Of a DNA stretch of 5,910 nt, positions 1 through 5,910 are shown piece by piece (within the stretch, counting starts at the first letter, position 1; each line of letters begins with the position of its first letter). A program made the position numbers and the translations under genes. Below the pieces are notes generated by a model, which was not told where the DNA came from, ran no database searches, and saw nothing but the letters and a program-made list of their open reading frames with translations. The stretch covers positions 1 through 5,910 of the forward strand of contig RFUD01000172.1 of the NCBI GenBank assembly GCA_009923125.1. The letters are read 5' to 3'. Source of the DNA: Planctomycetia bacterium (lineage in GTDB: Bacteria; Planctomycetota; Planctomycetia; Pirellulales; UBA1268).

Positions 1-1
1 G

Positions 2-2233
2 TTCGGCATGCGGCGCGACTTCGCGGCGGCGACGCCGCTGTGGCACACGCTCGTCGAAGTCGCCGGCCCCTTGCCGCGATCGAAGGCGCTGCAGTGCGTC
101 GCGATCGACAACCTGCTCGCCGCAGGGGCTTTCGCCGACGCCTGGTCGGCATGTCGCACGCTCCTCGAATTGCCCCCCGCGACGCCCGGCGACGACGACT
201 GGCTGATCGACGACGTGGCCGACCCCCGCCTCGTGGTCTCCGAACCGCGTTGGATGCAGGGGCGGCTGCGCGACCTGTGGGCCAAGGCGCCGCCGGCGGT
301 GCGACAGGAAATGGACGTGACGTTGGCGGCGGCGGTGGACCGCGCCCGGGAGACGGCGGCCGCGGAGGGCGATCCCGTCGACGCCCTGACGCGGGTGGCC
401 ACGCAGTTCGCGGCGCATCCCGCCGGGATCGCCGCCCGGCGGATGCTGGCCGATGCGATCGACGCGCGGCTGGCGGCGCCCGGCTCGGCTCGGGACGCCG
501 CGCGGCCCTTCGCCGTGCGGCGCGACCTCCTGCTGCTGGCGGAACGGCGGTCCGACGAACGCGGAACCGCGGGGCAAGGCGAATCGTCCTCCGTGGATGC
601 CGCCCTCGTCTCCGCCGGGCCATGGCCTCTCGGTCGCGTCGCCGTGCAGCGCAGCGGCCGCCCGAAGCCCGAGGATGCGATGCGGTTTTCACGCACGATC
701 CCGATTCCGCTCGATCCTCGCTCCACGAGCGTCGTGCCGGGCCTCCAGGTGGGATGCGACATCCAGGCGCAGGCGCTGGTGTTGAGCGACGGTTTCGGCC
801 GCCGCATCGGCGAGCCGATCCCGTTCGATCCGGCGCGGAACGGCGGGCTGCACCCGCTGTTTCAGCCGCTGCACTCCGAGGCGACCGCCCTCGGTCCCCT
901 CCTGCTCGTGCGGTCGGGCGGTGCGTTCGCGGCGTTCGACGTGCGCGGCCCGGCGGGCCCGCCGCCGGAGCGGCTCTGGCTCGCGGCCGACGGCGCGCCG
1001 CAGCCGGCCGAGTTGCCGGGGTTCGCGATCCACGTCGGGCGTGGAGGATCCACGTTGCGGCGCCACGGACACGCGGCCCTCGGCATGCGGATCGTCGAGC
1101 CTGAACTGCCGGCCGGGCCGCATGCGGCTCGGGGCATGCTCCTCGTCGCCGAGGGCGTGGCGCTCGCCCGCGACAACAGCCTCGAGCTGCGTGATCCGGT
1201 CAGCGGTGTCGTCGGCTGGCGGCGTCATCGCCTGCCCGCGGCCGGCGAACTGCTCGGCGACGACGAGTTTCTCTGCGTCTGCCCCCGCGACGGGCGGCAG
1301 GCGACCGTCGTCGCCACGGCCGACGGCCGGCTCGTCAGGACATGCACGCTGCCGTCGCACGAGTTGCGGCTGGCCGCGGCGGGCCGCCGCGTGATCGCGA
1401 TCGTGCCCCCCGCATCGGGCTCCGGGAGCGTGGCCCTCGAGTGCATCGATCCCGCCCGCGACGAGCGGACGAGCCTCGGCGAGTTTTCGCCCGCGGCCCG
1501 GGCGACCCAGGCCGGCCACGACCTGCTGGTGGTGCTGGAGCCCGACGGCATGCTCACCGGCATCGACATCCAGCGCGGGTCGGCGCGGTTTCGGGCGCGG
1601 CTGCCGGAGATGCCGGCCGGTCTCGAGCATCTGACGGTGCTCCCGTGGCAGGATCGGCTGATCGTGATCGCGGGCCGGCGGGAGACACCGCAGGAGCAGG
1701 AGCAGTTCGAGAAGCTCGGCCACGTGTCGCCGCTGCCGCAGATGATGCCCGGCGACGACATGACGGGCCAGACGTTCACGGGGTCGATCTGGGCCGTCTC
1801 GCGCACGACCGGGGAGCCGCTCTGGCCCGTGCCGGCGACCGTGGTGCGACACTGCCTCCACCGTCACCAGCCGGCCGAGTTGCCCGTGCTCGTGTTCGCC
1901 CGCCATGTCCAGTCGCGACGCGACGGCAACGTGGCCCGCCTCGGCATGCTGCTGCTCGACAAACGCACGGGGCACGCGGTCTACGCCGACGACCGCATGC
2001 CGATGCAGCCGCACGTGCTCTCGGGGTGCGACGTCAGCGGCGATCCCGAGCGGCACATCGTCGCGCTGGGTCGGGCCGCGGCCGACGCGGCTGAAATCCG
2101 CCTGGAATTCACCGGCGAGCCGATGGCGCCGCGGCCCCCCTATCAGGCCGCCACCCGCCCCGCCGGCGGCGACTTCCTCTCGGAGTTGGAGTCGTGGCTG
2201 CAGCGTGCGCTCACGATCCCGCTCCCGTTCTGA
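2..2233 (+). CDS. Large helical-repeat / PQQ-like beta-propeller protein, 5' partial
   Basis: The reading frame is already open at the left edge (two codons before the first ATG at position 8), so this is the C-terminal ~743 residues of a longer protein and the true start is outside. Numbering from that ATG, residues 1 to about 180 are Ala/Leu/Arg-rich and helical, resembling TPR-like repeats. A polar linker (about 179-200) leads into a beta-rich region from W206 to about 735. That part has propeller-type blades, for example around 384-410, 506-533 and 592-608 (GSIWAVSRTTGEPLWPV), each with a hydrophobic strand, a D/G turn and a 'TG-x-x-x-W' style ending. A similar blade (LLLDKRTG, about 648-655) follows. 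It ends in a Pro-rich stretch and LTIPLPF. I recognise the style from planctomycete proteins but cannot name a function; a scaffold or binding role is a guess. The stop lies 20 nt before the toroid gene, implying co-transcription. No catalytic motif is visible. Confidence 0.85.
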   Translation, partial: FGMRRDFAAATPLWHTLVEVAGPLPRSKALQCVAIDNLLAAGAFADAWSACRTLLELPPATPGDDDWLIDDVADPRLVVSEPRWMQGRLRDLWAKAPPAVRQEMDVTLAAAVDRARETAAAEGDPVDALTRVATQFAAHPAGIAARRMLADAIDARLAAPGSARDAARPFAVRRDLLLLAERRSDERGTAGQGESSSVDAALVSAGPWPLGRVAVQRSGRPKPEDAMRFSRTIPIPLDPRSTSVVPGLQVGCDIQAQALVLSDGFGRRIGEPIPFDPARNGGLHPLFQPLHSEATALGPLLLVRSGGAFAAFDVRGPAGPPPERLWLAADGAPQPAELPGFAIHVGRGGSTLRRHGHAALGMRIVEPELPAGPHAARGMLLVAEGVALARDNSLELRDPVSGVVGWRRHRLPAAGELLGDDEFLCVCPRDGRQATVVATADGRLVRTCTLPSHELRLAAAGRRVIAIVPPASGSGSVALECIDPARDERTSLGEFSPAARATQAGHDLLVVLEPDGMLTGIDIQRGSARFRARLPEMPAGLEHLTVLPWQDRLIVIAGRRETPQEQEQFEKLGHVSPLPQMMPGDDMTGQTFTGSIWAVSRTTGEPLWPVPATVVRHCLHRHQPAELPVLVFARHVQSRRDGNVARLGMLLLDKRTGHAVYADDRMPMQPHVLSGCDVSGDPERHIVALGRAAADAAEIRLEFTGEPMAPRPPYQAATRPAGGDFLSELESWLQRALTIPLPF

Positions 2234-2253
2234 CCGCCCCCGTGATCCCGCCC

Positions 2254-3263
2254 ATGCCCGCCATGCGTCTCGCCCTCGTCGTCCTCCTGCTGGCCGCGGC
2301 CGCCAGCCCGGTCGGCGCCGCCGCGCTCGACGAACGGGTCGAGGCCGCCGTCACCAAGGGGCTCGACTGGCTCGTGCGGCCTGGTCGGCCAACGACGGCC
2401 GCTACCCGACGGCGATGACGGCGCTGGCGGGCACGGCGATGCTCCTCGAGGGCTCGACCACGACGCAGGGCCGGTACGCCGACCCGATCCGCCAGGCGGT
2501 GGACTACCTCGTGAGTCGCGGGCGGGTGAACGGCCTCATCGGCGACCCCAAGAGCGACGACCGCTACACCTACGGCCACGGATTCTCGATGCTCTTTCTG
2601 TCGCAGGTGCTCGGGGAGGAGGAGGACGAGCGTCGCCGCGAGGAGCTGGTGCGCGTGCTGACGAAGGCGGTGGAATTTTCCGGGCGGGCGCAGACCGCCG
2701 ACGGCGGCTGGGGCTACGTGAGCGCGAAGGACGGCAACAATTTCGACGAGGGCTCCACCACGATCACCCAGGTGCAGGGGCTCCGCGGCTGCCGCAACGC
2801 GGGCGTGCCCGTGCCGCGCGAGATCATCGACAAGGCGATCGCCTACATCCACAAGTGCACGATGCCCGACGGCGGCGTGCAGTACAGCTCGAAGGGGGGC
2901 GGCGGACGGCCCGCGATCTCGGCCGCCGCGATCGCCTGCCTGTTCAACGCGGGCGAATACGACGACACGCACGTGCCGCGGATGCTCGACTACGCCGAGA
3001 AGCATCTCGGCAACATCGGCAACAACGGCTTCGGCCACTGGCACTACGCCCACTTCTACTACGCCCAGGTGATGTACCGCGAGGGGGGCCGCAAGTGGGA
3101 GGCCTACCGCGGCCAGATGGAAAAACGGCTCCTCGCCGAGGGCCAGGCCGACGGCGATCTCCTGTTCTGGCCGCAGGGCTACATCGGCCCCGTCTACACC
3201 ACCGCCACCAACCTCACCATTCTCCAGCTGGAAAACGGTACGCTGCCGATTTACCAGCGGTGA
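2254..3263 (+). CDS. Secreted prenyltransferase/squalene-oxidase-repeat (alpha/alpha toroid) protein, frameshifted
   Basis: The coding sequence is split over two frames. From ATG 2254 (or ATG 2263) it encodes a Sec signal peptide: a short R-containing n-region, a hydrophobic core LALVVLLLAAAA and a likely cleavage after VGAAA. It then reads VTKGLDWLVR before the frame is lost near 2379. The frame beginning at 2379 continues with AWSANDGRYPTAM and another 294 residues. Family features are QTADGGWGY (2691-2717), DGGVQYS (2868-2888), an aromatic-rich helix (3036-3077) and the C-terminal segment from 3168 ending LENGTLPIYQR, typical of planctomycete exported toroids. Restored length would be about 340 residues. 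The catalytic DxDDTA of class II terpene cyclases is absent, so cyclase activity is unlikely; the true role is unknown. No Shine-Dalgarno is visible before 2254, so coupling to the upstream gene is likely. An automated caller may start the gene at ATG 2415 and lose the signal peptide. Whether the gene is truly broken or the sequence is wrong cannot be decided here. Confidence 0.82.
2371..2384 (+). other. Frameshift with probable small deletion in the toroid gene
   Basis: Upstream codons (…GLDWLVR, last codon 2377-2379) are in frame 1, and the family-consistent continuation AWSANDGRY starts at 2379 in frame 3. Frame 1 terminates at 2416-2418. Related toroids usually have about 9-11 residues, often of the type QQ-x-x-DG, between the 'WL' and the next Trp; here only three or four remain. 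The lesion is therefore better explained by loss of about 19 or 22 nt (any length 3n+1) than by a single-base error. The spacing expectation comes from memory of the family, not from an alignment. Confidence 0.7.
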
Positions 3264-3265
3264 GC

Positions 3266-3283
3266 GGCCGGCAGCGGCCGGCC
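3266..3283 (+). other. GC-rich inverted repeat in the toroid-MoxR gap
   Basis: GGCCGG (3266-3271) can pair with CCGGCC (3278-3283) across a 6-nt loop, directly after the toroid stop. No T-tract follows (the next bases are C-rich), so it is not a standard intrinsic terminator. It could slow transcription, protect an mRNA end, or be chance in such GC-rich DNA. It sits in the only gap of the gene string large enough for a control element. Confidence 0.25.
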
Positions 3284-3302
3284 CGTCCCCCTCGTCCCGT
3301 TC

Positions 3303-3306
3303 GGAG
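3303..3306 (+). promoter_or_regulatory. Shine-Dalgarno for the MoxR gene
   Basis: GGAG lies 5 nt upstream of ATG 3312. It is the clearest ribosome binding site in the window. No other ATG occurs in that frame after the preceding in-frame stop at 3261-3263, so it supports the 3312 start. Confidence 0.6.
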
Positions 3307-3311
3307 CCCTC

Positions 3312-4361
3312 ATGAACTCCTCTCCCAGCGATCTCGGATCGGCCGTCGAGCGGCTGCACGAGGCCCACGACCGAATCCTCGAGCAGCTCTCCCGGGTGAT
3401 CGTCGGCCAGCACGGAGTGGTCGAGGAACTGCTGATCTCGATCTTCAGCCGCGGCCATTGCCTGCTGGAGGGCGTGCCCGGCCTGGCCAAGACGCTGATG
3501 GTGAGCACGCTCGCCAAGAGCCTCGACCTGTCGTTCAGCCGCATCCAGTTCACCCCCGACCTGATGCCGGCCGACATCATCGGCACCGACGTGCTCGAGG
3601 AGGACAAGGCGAGCGGGGCGAGGCAGTTGCGGTTCCTCGAGGGGCCGTTGTTCGCCAACGTCGTGCTCGCGGACGAGATCAACCGCACCCCGCCCAAGAC
3701 GCAGGCCGCCCTGCTCGAGGCGATGCAGGAGCGACAGGTGAGCGTGGGCCGCGTGCGGCACCGGCTCGTCGATCCGTTCTTCGTGCTGGCGACCCAAAAC
3801 CCGATCGAGCAGGAGGGCACGTATCCCTTGCCGGAGGCGCAGCAGGATCGCTTCATGTTCAAGGTCCGGGTTCACTACCCGTCGTTTCACGAGGAGTTCG
3901 AGATCGCCCGGCGGACGACCGGAGCCGTCGTGGAGGAGGCCCGGCCGGTGCTGTCCGCGGCCGACATCCTGGCGCTGCAGCGGAACGTGCGCGAGGTGCC
4001 GGTCAGCGACCACCTCGTGCGCTACGCCCTGGCGCTCGTCCGTCAGACCCGGGCCGGCGAGCAGGGCGTGCCCGACTTCGTGTCGGATCAGCTGTCGTGG
4101 GGGGCCGGGCCGCGGGCTGTGCAGTTCCTGATCATCGGCGCGAAGGCCCGGGCGCTGCTCCAGGGTCGGAGCCACGTGGCCGTGGAGGACATCCAGGCCC
4201 TGGCGGCGCCGGTGCTGCGCCACCGGATCGTCGTCGGTTTCGCGGCCGAGAGCGAAGGCGTGACGCCCGATGCGATCATCCGCCGGATCATCGAGAACAC
4301 CCCTGCCCGAGAGGACGAACTGACGCGTGACGCCCGCTTCCAGACGATATTTGCATCCTGA
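3312..4361 (+). CDS. MoxR-family AAA+ ATPase
   Basis: This is a 349-residue, full-length MoxR-type AAA+ protein. It is predicted to be cytoplasmic, with no signal peptide or membrane segment. Visible motifs are VIVGQ (29-33), Walker A GVPGLAKT (54-61), the family stretch FTPDLMPADIIGTDV (80-94), and Walker B VVLADEINR (117-125) with D121/E122 for Mg/ATP hydrolysis. Further along are PPKTQAALLEAMQE (127-140), sensor 1 ATQNP (160-164), YPLPEAQQDRF (171-181) with the likely arginine finger R180, and sensor 2 GAGPRA (264-269) in the C-terminal lid domain. All catalytic elements are present, so it should be active. MoxR proteins hydrolyse ATP as oligomers and are known to act with VWA-domain partners in protein maturation or metal/cofactor insertion. 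Two such partners lie immediately downstream. Its last 35 nt overlap the DUF58 gene. The substrate is unknown, and the methanol-oxidation role behind the name should not be assumed. Confidence 0.96.
   Translation: MNSSPSDLGSAVERLHEAHDRILEQLSRVIVGQHGVVEELLISIFSRGHCLLEGVPGLAKTLMVSTLAKSLDLSFSRIQFTPDLMPADIIGTDVLEEDKASGARQLRFLEGPLFANVVLADEINRTPPKTQAALLEAMQERQVSVGRVRHRLVDPFFVLATQNPIEQEGTYPLPEAQQDRFMFKVRVHYPSFHEEFEIARRTTGAVVEEARPVLSAADILALQRNVREVPVSDHLVRYALALVRQTRAGEQGVPDFVSDQLSWGAGPRAVQFLIIGAKARALLQGRSHVAVEDIQALAAPVLRHRIVVGFAAESEGVTPDAIIRRIIENTPAREDELTRDARFQTIFAS
4309..4315 (+). promoter_or_regulatory. Probable Shine-Dalgarno for the DUF58 gene, inside the MoxR gene
   Basis: GAGAGGA lies 11 nt before GTG 4327, a slightly long but usable spacing. 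An in-frame stop (TGA 4321-4323) sits just upstream, and the next alternative (TTG 4351) would delete the conserved RYLHPE segment. The start is therefore effectively fixed at GTG 4327. Confidence 0.45.
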
Positions 4362-5226
4362 GACGATCGCCAGGATCGCCCGGCTCGAACTCCGTGCCCG
4401 GGCCGTCGTCGAGGGCGTGCTGGCAGGCCTCCACAAGAGCCCGTACAAGGGGCAGAGCGTGGAGTTTCTCCAGCATCGGGAGTACGTCCGTGGCGACGAC
4501 CTGCGGCGTGTCGATTGGAAGGTGTGGGGCCGGCAGGATCGGCTGTACGTGAAGGAGTTCGAGGAGGAGACGAATCTGCGGCTCGCGCTGCTCGTCGATG
4601 CGTCGGCGAGCATGGAGTATGCCTCCGGGCCGCTGTCGAAATACGACTGCGCGGCGACGCTGGCGGCGAGCCTCGCGTGGCTGGCGCTGTCCCACGGCGA
4701 CGCCGCCGGCTGCGCCGTGTTCGACGACCGCGTGCGGGCGAGCGTGCCGGCGCGGACCAAGCGCTCCCAGCTCACGAGCGTGGTCGAGGTGCTGGAGACG
4801 CCGCGGGGAGGGCGGGGCACCGCCTTCCTGCCCGTGCTGCGGTCGCTCGCGGAGACGCTGCCGCGGCGTGGCCTCGTGGTGATCGTCTCCGACCTGCTGG
4901 GCGACCGCGACGGCGTGTTTCAGGGGCTGCAGATGCTGCGGAAGCGAGGCCACGATCTCGTGCTGCTTCATGTGATGGACGACGACGAGCTCGAGTTCCC
5001 GTTCGACGGCCCGACGCGGTTCGAAGGGCTCGAGGTGCCCGATCAGATCGCCTGCAATCCGCGGGCGTTGCGGGCCGGCTACCTCGCCGCGCTCGAGGCG
5101 TTTCTCGCCGACGCCCGGCGGCGTGCCGCGGCCGCCCGCTGCGACTACGCGCTGGTGCGCACGGGTGAGCCGCTCGATGCGGCGCTCGTGCGGTTCCTCT
5201 CCCGTCGCGCCCGGATGCCGACCTGA
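4327..5226 (+). CDS. DUF58 protein with VWA-like domain (short, soluble type)
   Basis: The protein has 299 residues and starts at GTG. The N-terminal RYLHPETIARIARLELRAR (7-25) and HKSPYKGQSVEF (36-47) are typical of the family. The DUF58 signature follows at 51-80: REYVRGDDLRRVDWKVWGR, then the DRLYVKEFEEE segment. A VWA-like fold comes next with a complete metal-ion (MIDAS) set: DASAS (91-95), T165 in GGRGTAF, and D189 in IVSDLLGD. There is no hydrophobic N-terminal pair of helices, unlike the longer membrane-bound DUF58 proteins, so this one is probably cytoplasmic and could bind the MoxR ATPase directly. It overlaps the MoxR gene by 35 nt and ends 3 nt before the BatA-like gene, indicating tight translational coupling. 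DUF58 proteins commonly neighbour MoxR ATPases, but their biochemical role is unproven; adaptor or client recruiter is inference. Confidence 0.95.
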   Translation: MTPASRRYLHPETIARIARLELRARAVVEGVLAGLHKSPYKGQSVEFLQHREYVRGDDLRRVDWKVWGRQDRLYVKEFEEETNLRLALLVDASASMEYASGPLSKYDCAATLAASLAWLALSHGDAAGCAVFDDRVRASVPARTKRSQLTSVVEVLETPRGGRGTAFLPVLRSLAETLPRRGLVVIVSDLLGDRDGVFQGLQMLRKRGHDLVLLHVMDDDELEFPFDGPTRFEGLEVPDQIACNPRALRAGYLAALEAFLADARRRAAAARCDYALVRTGEPLDAALVRFLSRRARMPT

Positions 5227-5229
5227 CGC

Positions 5230-5910
5230 ATGCCCACGTTCGATTTTCCCGCACTGCTGTGGTGGGGCCTGCCGCTCGTCGCGGCCCCGGTGATCATCCA
5301 CCTCATCAATCTGCTGCGGCACCGGCCGGTGCGGTGGGCGGCGATGGAGTTCCTCCTCGCCAGCCAGCGGAAGTACCGCACGCGCGTGCTCCTCAAGCAG
5401 ATCCTGCTCCTGTGCCTGCGGGTCGCCGCGGTGCTCGGGGCGGTGCTGGCCCTCGCCCAGCCGCGCTGGCAGAACGCCCTCGGTCAACTCCTCGGCGGCG
5501 GCCGTACCAGCCACGTCGTGCTGCTCGACGACAGCTTCTCGATGGGGGATCTCTCCGCGGACGATCGCGTGGGTGACGTGTCGGCCTTCGATCGCGGGCG
5601 TCTGGTGGTGGAACGCATCGCCGGCGAGCTGGCGACGTCGTCGGGCGTCCAGGAACTCACGTTCGGCCGCTTCTCCCGGTTTGCCGGCGGCGAGGAGGCG
5701 GCGGCGGGCGACGCGGGGCGGTTCGACCTGGCCCGGGAGACGGTCACCCCGGCGGGGGTGCAGCGGTTGAAGGACGAACTCGGCCGGCTGGCCTGCTCGC
5801 AGACCGACGCCGGCCCCGCGGCGCCGCTGAACGCGGCCCTCGACGCGGTCGGCACGGGATCGGCGGCGGCGCGGGTGCTGTGGCTGGTGAGCGACTTCCG
5901 CGCCCGCGAC
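5230..5910 (+). CDS. BatA-like membrane protein with VWA domain, 3' partial
   Basis: An open frame from ATG 5230 gives 227 residues with no stop before the right edge. The N-terminus matches the BatA N-terminal domain. TM1 is about residues 8-29 (LLWWGLPLVAAPVIIHLINL). A basic loop RHRPVRWAAMEFLLASQRKY follows (about 31-50), then TM2 about 54-76. By the positive-inside rule the loop is cytoplasmic and the following VWA region (from about 95) is periplasmic. The VWA part shows LLDDSFSMG with DxSxS at 100-104 and a second metal Asp in WLVSDF (D222). The usual MIDAS Thr position appears to be Ala (around 197-198, in AAPLNAAL). An in-frame stop at 5224-5226 excludes earlier starts. No clear Shine-Dalgarno is visible; the 3-nt gap suggests coupling to the DUF58 gene. 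BatA-type proteins usually continue to a C-terminal membrane helix or further domains, which would be outside this window. Confidence 0.9.
   Translation, partial: MPTFDFPALLWWGLPLVAAPVIIHLINLLRHRPVRWAAMEFLLASQRKYRTRVLLKQILLLCLRVAAVLGAVLALAQPRWQNALGQLLGGGRTSHVVLLDDSFSMGDLSADDRVGDVSAFDRGRLVVERIAGELATSSGVQELTFGRFSRFAGGEEAAAGDAGRFDLARETVTPAGVQRLKDELGRLACSQTDAGPAAPLNAALDAVGTGSAAARVLWLVSDFRARD

Noticed and set aside
1905..2378. An N-terminal extension of the toroid reading frame back to ATG 1905.
   Set aside because: This stretch is out of frame with the propeller gene that occupies it and reads as Arg/Ser/Pro-rich noise. The real N-terminus is the signal peptide in the other frame at 2254.
2356..2384. 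Programmed -1 ribosomal frameshifting as the explanation for the split toroid gene.
   Set aside because: There is no X XXY YYZ slippery heptamer at the join (GTG CGG CCT GGT). The GGGG run at 2358-2361 is upstream of residues still in the correct frame, and the apparent missing residues point to a deletion.
2955..2980. EYDDTHVP in the toroid as a class II terpene cyclase DxDD motif.
   Set aside because: The first Asp is Glu and the following Ala is His. The setting is not the cyclase motif context, so it looks like coincidence.
3264..3311. A terminator or promoter between the toroid and MoxR genes.
   Set aside because: The GC hairpin lacks a T-tract, and no -35/-10-like pair is visible in 48 GC-rich bases; only a Shine-Dalgarno is supportable.
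3312..4361. Assignment of the ATPase to methanol oxidation or gas-vesicle function.
   Set aside because: No methanol dehydrogenase or gas-vesicle genes are present. The DUF58 and BatA neighbours fit the general MoxR-VWA cluster.
2211..4820. An 869-codon open frame on the minus strand across the toroid, MoxR and DUF58 genes.
   Set aside because: It is antisense to three genes with clear family motifs. Its translation is low-complexity His/Arg/Ala/Gly-rich with no recognisable domain, as expected for the complement of GC-rich codons.
4288..5514. A 408-codon minus-strand open frame opposite DUF58 and BatA, and a similar 455-codon one at 689-2056.
   Set aside because: Both are composition-driven shadows of well-supported plus-strand genes, with biased His/Arg/Gln content and no motif.

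Overview
The window is a dense, very GC-rich stretch (roughly 70% G+C by eye). It carries one co-directional gene string on the + strand and no mobile element, RNA gene or CRISPR array. The gene set and several family-specific sequence signatures point to a Planctomycetota bacterium. The best indicators are a secreted prenyltransferase/squalene-oxidase-type toroid ending in ...LPIYQR, and a large helical-repeat plus PQQ-like beta-propeller protein next to a MoxR/DUF58/BatA cluster. The order or genus cannot be fixed from this sequence.

Layout: (1) 2-2233, the C-terminal ~743 residues of a large protein that enters from the left edge, with a helical repeat-like N-terminal part followed by a beta-propeller-like part. 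(2) 2254-3263, a signal peptide followed by an alpha/alpha-toroid protein, split by a frameshift at about 2379 where about six codons also seem to be missing. (3) 3312-4361, an intact MoxR-family AAA+ ATPase. (4) 4327-5226, a short soluble DUF58 protein with a complete VWA-type metal site; it starts at GTG inside the end of the MoxR gene. (5) 5230-5910, the N-terminal 227 residues of a BatA-like membrane-anchored VWA protein that runs off the right edge.

Gaps between genes are 20, 48, -35 and 3 nt, so the genes look like one transcription unit. The only gap with room for a control element is 3264-3311. No convincing promoter or terminator is visible, and the promoter probably lies left of the window.

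How the genes may work together: MoxR ATPases are known to act with VWA-domain partners in chaperone-like or maturation roles. Here the cytoplasmic ATPase and DUF58 protein sit beside a membrane VWA protein whose VWA domain is predicted to face the periplasm, and beside an exported toroid. A trans-envelope assembly or sensing module is a reasonable inference, but nothing in the window shows the substrate. I do not see an obviously new system. The most notable local event is the lesion in the toroid gene.
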